A stretch of DNA of 64,000 bases from Rhodothermales bacterium (GTDB lineage Bacteria; Bacteroidota; Rhodothermia; Rhodothermales; VXPQ01), in contig JAJECT010000032.1 in NCBI GenBank assembly GCA_022821845.1, forward strand, positions 1 to 64,000. The letters run 5' to 3'. The notes under the pieces are model-generated. The model was not told the origin of the DNA and did no database searches. It saw only the letters and a list, made by a program, of their open reading frames with translations. Position numbers and translations under genes: made by a program. How positions within the stretch are numbered: position 1 is the first letter of the stretch; the number at the start of each line of letters is the position of its first letter. Of this stretch, positions 28,743 through 40,001 are shown piece after piece.

Positions 28743-29036
28743 CGCGAAGAAATCTTGATACGGAAAGTAAAAAATCGGCAGGGAATTGCCGAGAGACGTA
28801 TCAAATCGTCATGCTGCGCAGTCGGGAGAGAGGGAAATGCCATCGGATCCGTTCCCCTCGTCAACCGTTTACGGGAACGCCGTGTTCCGCGCCGCTGGCA
28901 GCCTCGGCTTCGCCCGCAAGCAAGGAGGCGCGACGATCCGGCCGCGCGCCGGCGCCCTGTTCCGCCATCGTTCGCTGCTGTTCCCCGCGCGCCAACACTT
29001 ACGTTCACCCCCCTGCGCACAAAACTTGCGCCCGCC

Positions 29037-30740
<1,704 letters not shown>

Positions 30741-30966
30741 GGGGGCGGGCCGAAGCGAATATTTTGTGAAAAAGCGCCGGGCGGGGATTTTTCGGCGTTC
30801 CTGGGCGTTCAATTAGGCTGAGTCCCCCATTTTGTACGTTTTTTTCCGACTGCCTTGGCATCGGGTATTCGCGAAGTTATACCTAATATCTCCTGCTCGG
30901 CGCCGAACAGGAGCGGACGACAGCCCCGCTGGCGCCGCGTTGGACTTGCCATTCCCTCTGGACGTA

Positions 30967-33900
30967 ATGCATGATTATTTTCGAGTACCCCCCCCCCTCG
31001 CACATGTTAGAAGGAACGGTGCGGGCGGCGGGAGCAGACGCTTTCGGAGCCGGGCCGGTTGGCGGCAGGGCGGTATTCCTCGCCTCCTTGCCGCCGCGCT
31101 GCTCGGCGTAACGGTCCTGGGCGGCTTTGCGCGCCCCGCCGCCGCGCAGGACCCTGTCATCGTTCCAGAATCCTGGGTGTTCACTCCTTCGGGATTTACG
31201 AATGGCGATCAGTTCCGGCTCCTTTTCGTCACGTCCACCAAGCGCGACGCAAGTTCGACGAATATTGCGGACTACGATACGCATGTGCAGAATGCGGCGG
31301 CGGGCGGGCATAACGCGATCCGGCAATACAGTGCGCAATTCAAGGTCGTCGGCTCCACCCCGTCGGTAGCTGCAAGAAACCATACCGGGACGACGCATAC
31401 GACGATGAGCCCCGGCGTACCAATCTACTGGCTGAAGACCAACCCCGGGAACGGGGCCAAGGTAGCCGACGACTACGCGGATTTCTACGATGGTTCGTGG
31501 GATAATTACAGTAATAGTAAATACGCTAATGCCAGGAAGGAATCCGGACAGCCATTTGACACCGATGGTCTCGCATTCCTTACGCTCAAGATATGGACGG
31601 GGACACACCACAACGGGACGAAGGCAAGTCCTTTGGGTAGTTCCCTCACGCCGCATGTAACAACTGGCGCGCTGGCTTTTTCGAATGGACCCTTGAGCAG
31701 CAGCTCTGCACCTAAAACAGAGCAACACGAGCTGTACGGCCTTTCGCCTGTTTTCGAGGTGGGGGTAGTGCCTGTGGACGTGAGCCTTTCGGTAAGCGCA
31801 AGCGGGGCCGTAACAGAAGGGGGTTCCGTTACGATCACGGCGACCGCCTCCCAGCAGAACGACACCGGCGCGGCGGTGAGCCTGCCTGTCCAGGCGCGCG
31901 CGGCGGAAACGACGGCGCAGGCATCGGACTATACGGTGGCTTCCGCCATCAGCATTGCAAACGGCGCGACGACCGGGACGACCGCCTTTTCCGCAACGCT
32001 GGGCGACGGCGACGAACTCGGCGAAGAAGTGGTAATCGAACTGGGTACGTTGCCAACCGGCTGGCAAGGGAAGGACATGGCGGACTCCGTGCTTATTTCA
32101 ATCACGGACAACGATCCGACGCCCGTAACGGTCTCGGTGACAGACGGCACGGCGGACGAGGGGGACATGACGGACACGGGAACGATCCGGCTCACGCTGG
32201 GCCGCGCGCTCATTGCAAACGAGGCGCTCGCCGTCCCGCTCCAGTTCGCGGGGGGCGACGTGGGCACGAACTTCAGCCTGGCGCTTTCCGGCTCGCCCGC
32301 CGGCGTAACGTTCTCGTCGAATACGGTCACCTTCACCGGGCCCAGCGCGACGACGGCGGACGTGACGCTGACGGCGCTCCAAGACAACCTGGGCGTGGAC
32401 GAGACCGTTACCGTGTCCATTCCGGCAACGGATTCGGGTACGCCGAGCCTTTCGGCGACGGGCCTCGACGGCGGAGCAAGCGGCAGCGGCACAGGCCAGG
32501 TCATGATTGACGACGACGATCCCACGACATACGTCGTGTCGCTCACAAGCACGGCGGCGGATTCGCTGGAAGGCAGCGCGGGGCAGGAGGACCGCGGCGT
32601 AATAGAGATCAGCATGGCCCCCGATCCCCCCCGCGGCACGTCATTGAATATCGACATCTGCCTGAGCGGGAACGCCACGTATGGCAGAACGACGGGCGGT
32701 ACATGGGATTACCATATTGTCGACCAGTACGGCGACCCGCTGGCGTTTCACAATGGCTGCACGACGAACGGCCTTCATCCAAACACCCCCCTGGATCCTT
32801 TTTCGATTCGGGTTCGCAGCGATACGGACATCGAAGACGACGAGACGGTGACGCTAACGCTGCGCCGCATCACAACAAGCGGAGGGCGACCTAACAGGCA
32901 TCTCACGCCGGCAAATCTCATCGTTTCCTCTACGAATTCCTCGGTGACCTACACGATCCTGAACGACGACTTTCCGTCGCTGGATCTGTCGGTGAGCGAC
33001 GACGGAGAGGTTACGGAGGGCGGTACGCTGACAGTGACGGCGACGTTGGGCGAAGCGCGATCCGGCAGCGGCCTTGACATTCCCTTGCGGCGCGCGGGGG
33101 CGCATTCGACGGCTTCGGCGTCGGACTATACGCTTTCGGGCTCGCCTGCGGGCACGATCTCGATCGCCGACGGCGCAACAAGCGGCTCGGTCACGCTGAC
33201 CGCCGTGGACAACGCCCAGGACATGCCGTCGAAAACGCTGCGGCTTGCGCTCGCTTCGCCGCCCTCCGATTACGCGGTGGGCACGGATCATGTAGACGTC
33301 CGGATCGTGGACAACGACGCGTCGCGGATGAACCTTATCTTATCGGACACGACCGCTACGGAGGGCGACCCGTCGGCGACGGCCCAGATCGACCTGGGCC
33401 TGAATCGGCGGCTCTATGCGCCCGAGGCGCTTGTGGCCCCGCTACTCTTCGAGGGCGGCACGCTCGGGGCAGACTTCACCCTGTCGCTGGGTTCTGCAAC
33501 CGAGCCGGACATCGCGCTCAACCCGGCGACCGGCGAGTTGACCTTCTCCGGCGCCGGCAACGACGCAGTCATTTTGCTGACCGCGGCGGACGACGCGGAC
33601 GCCATGGACTCGAGGGTGACCGTATCGATACCGGCATCGTCTTTGGGCCCGGCGCCCATCTTTACGGCGACGAATATGGACGGAGAGGTCCTGGGAGCCG
33701 CACATACCAGTACCGTGATCGCAATCACGGACGACGACGAAGCGGCGGCGACCTTTGCCTTGACGTCGGCGACCGCAGGAGAAGCAAACGCAACGGTGGA
33801 CGCAACGGTGCGCCTCTCGCCCGCGCCGCCAGTGGACGTCACCCTGCGCTACGCTATCGCCGGGTCGGCGACGCGGGGCGCGGACTACGATATCGCGGGG

Positions 33901-36366
33901 GTGACGAGCAGTACGGGAACGGTGTCCGTGCCTGCGGGCGCGACCGCCGCGACCATTTCTGTCGGCGTCATGGACGACATCGCATGGGAATCGTCCGAAA
34001 CGGTCGTCCTGACGCTTAAGGACGGGACAGACTACGAGGTAGGCAGCGATAGCGTGTATACGCTCACGATCACAGACAACGACACGGCGGAGGCGTCCTT
34101 CGCTTCGTCGTCGTCGAGCTCGGGCGAGGCGACCGTCGCGTTCGACGTAACGATCAATCTCGATCCCGCGCCGCCGGCGGGCATTACGCTGAATTATATG
34201 CTTTCCGGCACGGCGACGCGGGGCGTGGACTACGGTATCGCGGGGGTAACGAGCAATACGGGAACGCTGTCTGTGTCTGCGGGCGCCGCCACGGCGACCC
34301 TTTCTGCCAATGTCGCGAACGACAATGTGACGGAGGCGGGCGAAACGGTGATTCTGACGCTTCGGCCCGGCACGGGCTACACGGTGGGGAGCATGAATCA
34401 GCATACGGTTACGATTACGGACAACGACGCGGCGGCGCTTGTCTTGTCAAGGGGGTCGCTTACGGTGCACGAGGGCGGCGAGGATGGGAGGTACTCGATA
34501 CGCCTCGCCACGGACCCGAACGGGCCGGTTACCGTTACGCCGCAATCCGGCAACGCGGCGGCGGCGACCGTCTCGGGCCCGCTCGCGTTCAATCGTTCGA
34601 ACTGGGAGACGCCGCAAACCGTCACAGTAACGCCCGTGGACGACGACGACGCGGACGACGAAATCGCAACGATTACGCATGCGGTGTCGGGCTACGGCAA
34701 CCTGACGCAGGGACCGACGGTGACCGTGGGGGTGAACGACGACGAAATATCCCCGAATGCAGGGGTGCAAACAAGCGTCCTGACGCTGCAACTTACGGAG
34801 GGCGGGGCTGCCGGCAGGTACGAGGTTACGCTGAACACGGACCCGGAGGCTACGGTAACGGTTACGCCGCAGTCGGGCGACACGGGAGCGCTGACCGTCT
34901 CTGGCGCGCTTACGTTCGACAGTTCGAACTGGGGGGACCCGCAGACCGTCACGGCGACGCCCCGAAACGATACGGACACGGACAACGAGACGGTGACGAT
35001 CGCGCACCTCGTGGCGGGCTACCCCGGCGTACCGTCCGCCGGCCCGAACGTCACGGCGACGATCGCGGACAACGACGAGCCGCCCCCGGCGGCCTCCTTC
35101 GCTGCTTCTTCGGCCAGCGCAAGCGAGGGAACGGGGACGGTTAACGTGCGGATCAATCTTGATCGCGCGGCGCCGACGGACCTTGCGCTCGGCTACTCCA
35201 TAAGCGGCACGGCAAGCAGCGGGGCGGACTTTAGCATCGCCGGTTCCGGGTCGGCTACGGTGTCTTCCGGCTCGGCGGCGGCGACGGCGACGATTTCCAT
35301 TGCGGAGGACGGCGTGACGGAAAGCGGCGAGACGGTCGTGCTGACGCTTCAGGGCGGCGCAGGCTATACGGTGGGGAATCCGTCTACGTATTCGCTTGTC
35401 ATTGCGGACAACGACGCGGGGGACATTTCGACGAATTTGCCGTCGCTGTCCCTTACTCTGCAAGAGGGCGGCGAGGCGGGCAGCTATACGCTGGCGCTGG
35501 ACAACGAGCCGGACGGCGCAGTTACCGTTACGCCGTCCTCAAGCGACGCGCAGGCGGTCGCTGTTTCGGGCGCCCTGAAGTTCGACCGTTCCAACTGGGA
35601 AAAACCGCAAACCGTGACGGTAACGCCCGTGGACGATGCGGACATGGACGACGAGTCGGTAACCATCACGCATGCGGTGGCGGGCTACGGCGACCTGACG
35701 CAGGGGCCTGAGGTGCAGGTGGCGGTGGCGGACAACGAGGCGCCGGGCGTTATGGCAAGTACGCTGACGCTGTCGATTACAGAAGGCGGCGAGGCGGCGA
35801 GCTACACGCTGGCGCTGCGGACCGATCCGGGCGGTCCGGTAACCGTTACGCCCTCCTCGAGCAACGAGCGGGCGGCGACGGTGTCGGGCGCGCTCGCGTT
35901 CGACAATGCCAACTGGCAAACGCCGCAAACCGTTACGGTAACGCCGGTGGACGATGCGAATGTGGAAGACGATATGGTGACGATCGCGCATACGGTGGCG
36001 GGCTACCCGAACGTGGCTGCGGGGCCGGTCGTCCATGTTACGGTGATAGACGCTACGACCATCGTATCCGTCGAAGAGGAACGCAAGGAAGAGGAGATAC
36101 CGACCGCCTTCGCGCTGGAGCAAAACTATCCGAACCCGTTCAATCCAACGACGACCATTGCGTTCGCGCTGGACGAAACGCAGCGCGTCACGCTTACGGT
36201 CTACGACCTGCTGGGGCAAAAGGTGCAGACGCTGGTGGACGGGATACGGCCGGCGGCCCGCTACCGCGTTCCGTTCGACGCGTCGGACCTCGCCAGCGGC
36301 ACATACATCTACGTCCTGCGCACCGAAGCGCAAACCGCCGCGAAGACGATGGTGCTGCTCAAGTAG
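30967..36366 (+). CDS. Giant secreted multi-Calx-beta protein with type IX secretion sorting domain
   Basis: A 1799-residue surface or secreted protein. After a long N-terminus comes a hydrophobic signal core (RLLAAALLGVTVLGG, cleavage near AAAQ), then a ~200-residue domain (VIVPESWVFTPSGFTNGDQF onward), then a chain of Calx-beta-type domains with acidic Ca-binding ends (ITDNDxx). Four repeats of a second type carry the motif SNWxxPQTVTVTPVDD, encoded near 34590, 34930, 35590 and 35910. The C-terminus (FALEQNYPNPFNPTTTIAFA, TYIYVLRT, MVLLK) is a type-A Por sorting signal. The ATG at 30967 is the only start codon close to the signal core in frame. A run of ten C at 30988-30997 lies in codons 8-11. 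Likely a Ca-binding adhesin, by family analogy. Confidence 0.85.
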   Translation: MHDYFRVPPPLAHVRRNGAGGGSRRFRSRAGWRQGGIPRLLAAALLGVTVLGGFARPAAAQDPVIVPESWVFTPSGFTNGDQFRLLFVTSTKRDASSTNIADYDTHVQNAAAGGHNAIRQYSAQFKVVGSTPSVAARNHTGTTHTTMSPGVPIYWLKTNPGNGAKVADDYADFYDGSWDNYSNSKYANARKESGQPFDTDGLAFLTLKIWTGTHHNGTKASPLGSSLTPHVTTGALAFSNGPLSSSSAPKTEQHELYGLSPVFEVGVVPVDVSLSVSASGAVTEGGSVTITATASQQNDTGAAVSLPVQARAAETTAQASDYTVASAISIANGATTGTTAFSATLGDGDELGEEVVIELGTLPTGWQGKDMADSVLISITDNDPTPVTVSVTDGTADEGDMTDTGTIRLTLGRALIANEALAVPLQFAGGDVGTNFSLALSGSPAGVTFSSNTVTFTGPSATTADVTLTALQDNLGVDETVTVSIPATDSGTPSLSATGLDGGASGSGTGQVMIDDDDPTTYVVSLTSTAADSLEGSAGQEDRGVIEISMAPDPPRGTSLNIDICLSGNATYGRTTGGTWDYHIVDQYGDPLAFHNGCTTNGLHPNTPLDPFSIRVRSDTDIEDDETVTLTLRRITTSGGRPNRHLTPANLIVSSTNSSVTYTILNDDFPSLDLSVSDDGEVTEGGTLTVTATLGEARSGSGLDIPLRRAGAHSTASASDYTLSGSPAGTISIADGATSGSVTLTAVDNAQDMPSKTLRLALASPPSDYAVGTDHVDVRIVDNDASRMNLILSDTTATEGDPSATAQIDLGLNRRLYAPEALVAPLLFEGGTLGADFTLSLGSATEPDIALNPATGELTFSGAGNDAVILLTAADDADAMDSRVTVSIPASSLGPAPIFTATNMDGEVLGAAHTSTVIAITDDDEAAATFALTSATAGEANATVDATVRLSPAPPVDVTLRYAIAGSATRGADYDIAGVTSSTGTVSVPAGATAATISVGVMDDIAWESSETVVLTLKDGTDYEVGSDSVYTLTITDNDTAEASFASSSSSSGEATVAFDVTINLDPAPPAGITLNYMLSGTATRGVDYGIAGVTSNTGTLSVSAGAATATLSANVANDNVTEAGETVILTLRPGTGYTVGSMNQHTVTITDNDAAALVLSRGSLTVHEGGEDGRYSIRLATDPNGPVTVTPQSGNAAAATVSGPLAFNRSNWETPQTVTVTPVDDDDADDEIATITHAVSGYGNLTQGPTVTVGVNDDEISPNAGVQTSVLTLQLTEGGAAGRYEVTLNTDPEATVTVTPQSGDTGALTVSGALTFDSSNWGDPQTVTATPRNDTDTDNETVTIAHLVAGYPGVPSAGPNVTATIADNDEPPPAASFAASSASASEGTGTVNVRINLDRAAPTDLALGYSISGTASSGADFSIAGSGSATVSSGSAAATATISIAEDGVTESGETVVLTLQGGAGYTVGNPSTYSLVIADNDAGDISTNLPSLSLTLQEGGEAGSYTLALDNEPDGAVTVTPSSSDAQAVAVSGALKFDRSNWEKPQTVTVTPVDDADMDDESVTITHAVAGYGDLTQGPEVQVAVADNEAPGVMASTLTLSITEGGEAASYTLALRTDPGGPVTVTPSSSNERAATVSGALAFDNANWQTPQTVTVTPVDDANVEDDMVTIAHTVAGYPNVAAGPVVHVTVIDATTIVSVEEERKEEEIPTAFALEQNYPNPFNPTTTIAFALDETQRVTLTVYDLLGQKVQTLVDGIRPAARYRVPFDASDLASGTYIYVLRTEAQTAAKTMVLLK
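30988..30997 (+). repeat. C10 homopolymer inside the 5' coding region of the giant surface protein
   Basis: Ten consecutive C lie 21 bases after the ATG at 30967 and encode part of VPPPL. Gain or loss of one C would shift the frame upstream of the signal peptide, the arrangement used by phase-variable surface genes. No in-frame start codon follows the tract before the signal core. Whether it varies cannot be told from one sequence. Confidence 0.8.
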
Positions 36367-36598
36367 GAAGTTCTTTGGGAAGGCGGGGCCTTGGGGGAGG
36401 CGGGCGCTCGGCTTAGACGCGGCGGGGCGCTCGGCTCTGGGGGAGGCGGGCGGGAAGCGTGGTTTAAGGATAAAACGGGTTTCCGTATAGCCTGACAGAT
36501 ACACAGTCTCGCGCCCTGGACGCGCCGGGCGAGAAGCGTGGTTTAAGGAGGGGTATCCCCGTTTGGGCGAGGCGGACAAGCGCCGACTTGTCGCGCAT
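36367..36598 (+). repeat. Intergenic GC-rich direct repeats
   Basis: The gap 36367-36802 has no gene I can support. It holds two copies of TGGGGGAGGCGGGCG (36392-36406 and 36438-36452), weaker versions near 36562 and 36650, and two copies of GAAGCGTGGTTTAAGGA (36454-36470 and 36533-36549, 79 bases apart). The rest of the gap carries the double-hairpin repeat at 36599 and the regulatory palindromes before relB. Confidence 0.65.
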
Positions 36599-36643
36599 CC
36601 TAAAATATTTAGGCGGCGAATTTCCGAGCCTTACTTTTTTAGG
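36599..36643 (+). repeat. Double-hairpin dispersed repeat, copy 1 (CCTTAA-TTAAGG family)
   Basis: Two AT-loop palindromes separated by a GC-containing linker: CCTAAA-ATA-TTTAGG, then CGGCGAATTTCCGAG, then CCTTAC-TTT-TTTAGG. The same layout and spacing recur at 41734-41780 and 56381-56423. It lies in the gap between the giant surface protein and relB. Confidence 0.65.
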
Positions 36644-36691
36644 TTTCCCCCTGGGAGAGGCGGGCTGCGCCGGGTTTTGCCGCGCGGTATT

Positions 36692-36748
36692 TGCATACAA
36701 TGGGGCTTTTATTGTAGATGCATTATTCGTATGTTGCATCATGATCAT
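36692..36748 (+). promoter_or_regulatory. Palindromes upstream of relB/yafQ, possible autoregulatory operator
   Basis: TGCATACAAT (36692-36701) faces ATTGTAGATGCA (36711-36722) as an imperfect inverted repeat, and CATGATCATG follows at about 36739-36748. Antitoxins of the RelB/DinJ type usually repress their own promoter through such sites. The region is AT-rich compared with its surroundings. The binding assignment is an inference. Confidence 0.4.
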
Positions 36749-36802
36749 GTCTCCGAATGCGTTCCTTCGAATCGACGAAGCCATAAGCCTTCAGGAAAAG
36801 CC

Positions 36803-37090
36803 ATGCCGCCCACTGACGCTATTTCCAAAACGACCACGGTGTCCGCCCGAATCGACGAGGCCACCAAGGAGAACGCCGTGCGCGTTTTCGAACGACTTGG
36901 TCTCACGACGTCTCAGGCCATCATGTTGTTCTACAAACAGGTTGAACTGCGCCAGGACCTGCCTTTTGCGGTCGAATTGCCCAAAGCGCCCAATGAGGAT
37001 ACGCTGGCGGCGATGAGAGAGGCCGAAAACCCGGAAGCCCTTTGTAGTTTCGAAACGCCGGAGGCGCTCTTCCGGGATTTGGGCGTCTGA
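36803..37090 (+). CDS. relB: RelB/DinJ-family antitoxin
   Basis: Antitoxin of a type II toxin-antitoxin pair. The 95-residue product has the N-terminal ribbon-helix-helix dimerisation region (TTTVSARIDEATKENAVRVF, about residues 10-29) followed by the DinJ signature LGLTTSQAIMLFYKQVELRQ and DLPFAVELPKAPNEDT. The C-terminal half would wrap the toxin. The ATG at 36803 is preceded by AGGAAAAG, an acceptable ribosome-binding site. Its stop overlaps the toxin start as TGATG, sharing one base, so translation is coupled. It probably represses its own operon through the palindromes upstream. Confidence 0.9.
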   Translation: MPPTDAISKTTTVSARIDEATKENAVRVFERLGLTTSQAIMLFYKQVELRQDLPFAVELPKAPNEDTLAAMREAENPEALCSFETPEALFRDLGV

Positions 37091-37362
37091 TGAAGCATAT
37101 CCGGCGAACGGGCCAGTTTAAAAAGGATGTCCGACGCCTGCAAAAACGAGGGTATGATCTCGATAGGCTGAAAAGGGTTATCGAGAAGTTGGCGCACAAC
37201 GATCCGCTTGATGCGCAATATGCAGACCATGCACTACAGGGAAATTTCAAAGGACTGCGGGATTGCCATATAAAACCTGACTGGCTTCTCATATACAAAA
37301 ACGCGCCCGATGAGTTGGTGCTTGTTCGGACAGGTACGCACTCTGATCTGTTTGGCAGGTAA
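37090..37362 (+). CDS. yafQ: YafQ-family mRNA interferase toxin
   Basis: RelE-superfamily ribosome-dependent mRNase. The 90-residue product shows the YafQ pattern: FKKDVRRLQKRGYDLDRL near the N-terminus, LDAQYADHALQGNFKGLRDC in the middle, HIKPDWLLIYK, and the C-terminal LVRTGTHSDLFGR containing the conserved His used in catalysis. The length is normal for intact YafQ and all key residues are present, so the toxin appears functional. It follows the antitoxin gene with a one-base overlap and faces folA, which is on the opposite strand 30 bases away. Confidence 0.92.
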   Translation: MKHIRRTGQFKKDVRRLQKRGYDLDRLKRVIEKLAHNDPLDAQYADHALQGNFKGLRDCHIKPDWLLIYKNAPDELVLVRTGTHSDLFGR

Positions 37363-37392
37363 ATTCTTCTTGTTGGGCCGCCTTAAGGTTGG

Positions 37393-37923
37393 TTATTCTT
37401 GCAGAGCAACGATACGCCCAAAAGTTACGAAACGAAACCCGTCGCGGCGGGCTTCCGCCGTCTGTTCGAACGCGGCGCCGATTAGGTGTTCGTATCGGGG
37501 AAAAAAGGTGTCTCCCGCATAATCGCCCGCCACCAGGGTCAGTTCCCACCGATCCGCGCGTTCGAGGAATTGTTCGTAGAGGGCGGCGCCGCCCCCAATG
37601 AACACGCGGGACGCCCCCTGCGCGGCGGTCAGCGCCGCCTCCGGGTTGGCGAACGTCTCCATATCGGGATACCCTGCCATCTGCCCCTGCGACGTAACGA
37701 TCAGCAAGCGGCGATCCGGCAGCGGTCCGCCGAACTCGTCCACCAGCGATTCGAAGGTGCGGCGGCCCATGATCATGGGGAAGCCCGTGGTCAAGCGCTT
37801 GAAGCGCTTCAGGTCCTCGGGAAGGCGCCAGGGCAACCGATTCTCCACGCCGATGACGCGGTTCGTCTCGGCCACGGCGGCGATGAGCACGATTTCCGGG
37901 CGGGCGGGAACAGGGTCGGTCAT
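37393..37923 (-). CDS. folA: Dihydrofolate reductase
   Basis: Regenerates tetrahydrofolate using NADPH. The 176-residue protein has the standard elements: IVLIAAVAETNRVIGVENRL (residues 11-30), PWRLPEDLKRFKRLT with the acidic active-site residue at about 36, MGRRTFESL at about 52-60, and the cofactor motif VFIGGGAALYEQFL. The ATG at 37921-37923 gives an eleven-residue leader before the first strand. It lies 10 bases downstream of the metallo-beta-lactamase-fold gene and is on the same strand as thyA, which usually neighbours it but is here separated by about 2.6 kb of other genes. Confidence 0.94.
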   Translation of the reverse strand: MTDPVPARPEIVLIAAVAETNRVIGVENRLPWRLPEDLKRFKRLTTGFPMIMGRRTFESLVDEFGGPLPDRRLLIVTSQGQMAGYPDMETFANPEAALTAAQGASRVFIGGGAALYEQFLERADRWELTLVAGDYAGDTFFPRYEHLIGAAFEQTAEARRDGFRFVTFGRIVALQE

Positions 37924-37933
37924 GAGGGCTGGC

Positions 37934-38791
37934 TCATTCGGTGAGGTCGCGGTGCAAGGTGGCGATCCAGCGGTCGGTGGAAATGAATCCGTCGCCCCAG
38001 GTCGCCCATTCGTCGCCCGCGCCCGCCGCCTGGAGCTCCTCCAGACTGTGGCCCGCGTCGATCCCCGACGCGACCGCCGCCCGGGTTTCCTCGATCATCC
38101 GGAGATAGGTTTCCAGATCGCTCGGCGAAGCCACCGGACCGTGGCCCGGAATAATTCGGGTTTCGGGGTTGGCCTGCGCCAATACCGCGCGGCCCGCCGC
38201 AAGGACCCCGTCCACCGCGCCCCCGCTATCCATATCGACGAAGGGGAAGCGCTGGTTGAAGAACGTATCGCCCATGTGGATGACATTGGAGCCGGTGAAG
38301 AAAATGAGGGCGTCTCCGTCTGTGTGCGCATGGGGAACGTGCAGCACCCGGACTTCCTCCCCATTGAAATGGATGGAAAGGGCCTCGGCGAAGGTAATCA
38401 CCGGCCAGGCGGCGGGCGGGGCGGGCGGCGTAATCCGGTCGCCGCGTTGCTGTTCGGTCGTCAGCCGGGCGCGGACATTGTGGTGGGCGATAATGGGGGT
38501 TTCTGCGCCAAATTCCGCATTGCCGCCCGTGTGATCGCCGTGAAAATGGGTGTTGAGGAGAAATTCGAGATCGCCCTCGCCAAGGTCCTGGAGCAAGGCG
38601 CGAATCTGGTCGGCCAGCGGGGCGAATTTGTCGTCCACCATCAGAAAGCCGTCCGCCCCGACGGAAACGCCGATATTGCCGCCCTGCCCATTGATCATAT
38701 GGATCGACCCGGCGACATGGGACACCGTAAGGTCCTGGCTGGAAACAGGCGCGGCTGCAAGCAACAGCGCAAAAAACAGGGATCGGGGCAT
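37934..38791 (-). CDS. Secreted metallo-beta-lactamase-fold hydrolase
   Basis: A 285-residue protein with a signal peptide (MPRSLFFALLLAAAPVSS). The MBL core follows: GGNIGVSVGADGFLMVDDKF, the zinc motif NTHFHGDHTGGN, then HVPHAHTDGDALIFF and VIHMGDTFFNQRFPF, and the late His in IIPGHGPVAS. The metal ligands are therefore complete. The substrate is not predictable from the motif; this subgroup is often annotated as cyclase-like or SoxH-type MBL proteins. The ATG at 38789-38791 directly precedes the signal peptide. It probably shares a transcript with folA (10 bases apart). Confidence 0.88.
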   Translation of the reverse strand: MPRSLFFALLLAAAPVSSQDLTVSHVAGSIHMINGQGGNIGVSVGADGFLMVDDKFAPLADQIRALLQDLGEGDLEFLLNTHFHGDHTGGNAEFGAETPIIAHHNVRARLTTEQQRGDRITPPAPPAAWPVITFAEALSIHFNGEEVRVLHVPHAHTDGDALIFFTGSNVIHMGDTFFNQRFPFVDMDSGGAVDGVLAAGRAVLAQANPETRIIPGHGPVASPSDLETYLRMIEETRAAVASGIDAGHSLEELQAAGAGDEWATWGDGFISTDRWIATLHRDLTE

Positions 38792-38986
38792 GGCGGAGTG
38801 TTGGGAAGCTGGGGGTGGAGGCGGGGTGGTCTCGCTTGCCCATAAATATCCGGGCGCGAAACCAGCGGAATGGCTACGGAAGAACGGGATAGAGGGTTCC
38901 GGCAGAATTGGCAAGCAGGGTTGCTTAGAATCCAAAAAAGCGCTATATTGCCTTCACGTCGGGTGCCCTTGACGGGCTCGATATGG

Positions 38987-39823
38987 CTATATGCCCAGCC
39001 CGACATCATTTTTTTCTGCCCGTTCCCGGAGAGCCACAAGCGGCGAATTATCGGGCCATACTTTGAGTCCATGGAGCGTTTCCCCATCGATTCCACGATA
39101 GAAATTGGGGAGTATATTGGTAAAATAGGGATAATCCAAATTCGTATCCTTGAAAGCACGATAAACGTTATACGCCAGAAGATCAGCAAGCTGAACACCA
39201 TTTGACAATTCACTTCTTGTAAAGAATGGGTATTCGACGATATTTTTAAACTTCACATTTTTATTTCCAGCACGCTGGAAAAAAGCATGTTTCATTGCGA
39301 CGGCACGATTAAGTTGCTTGCTTGTATCATCCATAACTATTAGTGCCTGATGTTTGCGATGATGTTCGTACATATAATTCTGAATTCTTTCTAATACGAA
39401 TTCATAAGCTTTTGTGTGAAGCGTTTCATGAGTTATGTGATGATATAAATAACGTTTATCAATGACAGTCGCCACAATTACCATATTACGTTCAATAACT
39501 TGCTGGAAAAACATATCTGTTAAATTTTTCATATTAGTAACAGTTAAGGCATCAAGAAACGGGCTTTTTTGTCTACGTGTTTCGGGAATACGAACCCAAT
39601 TTGATTTTACTTCACAATCTGCAAGATCAAAATCATTTCCATAATCTCTTTTCAAAGAATTGATAAACCTGAGTTTCAAATTCGAAATCGACGATTCGAA
39701 TGGTCGCCATTGATGCTCGTACATTCCCACTGCGAGCAAGACATAGAGATGATCCTTAGGATTTGTAGGTGTTCCAGTAGACGGGTCCCGACTTCCTGAC
39801 TCGTCAAAATAGAAAAAATACAT
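38987..39823 (-). CDS. DUF3800-domain protein, AT-rich and likely acquired
   Basis: A 278-residue protein starting MYFFYFDESGSRD, the Asp-Glu-Ser motif that opens DUF3800 proteins, with other conserved acidic sites at LIVMDDTSKQLN and VQLADLLAYNVYR. DUF3800 has been linked to an RNase-H-like fold and its genes are common on mobile elements and near defence genes (established for the family in general terms). Base composition is clearly AT-richer than the flanking genes, and the upstream 178 bases (39824-40001) are AT-rich and hold no gene I can see. It sits within the thyA-folA neighbourhood and looks like an insertion. Its biochemical activity is unknown. Confidence 0.82.
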   Translation of the reverse strand: MYFFYFDESGSRDPSTGTPTNPKDHLYVLLAVGMYEHQWRPFESSISNLKLRFINSLKRDYGNDFDLADCEVKSNWVRIPETRRQKSPFLDALTVTNMKNLTDMFFQQVIERNMVIVATVIDKRYLYHHITHETLHTKAYEFVLERIQNYMYEHHRKHQALIVMDDTSKQLNRAVAMKHAFFQRAGNKNVKFKNIVEYPFFTRSELSNGVQLADLLAYNVYRAFKDTNLDYPYFTNILPNFYRGIDGETLHGLKVWPDNSPLVALRERAEKNDVGLGI

Positions 39824-40001
39824 GAGATCATGCCTCGGATTAGGGAGTAATTGGCTCGAAACAGAATAAATATATGATATTTTTATAACAATATTCCGAA
39901 TAAATTATTTTTTGGATCGTTTATAAGTATTTAGTTTGACAGCGAATATGGAATACTTCTATCGGGTTGGCTAAATCGCGACCAAGTCGCAATCCGCCAC
40001 C

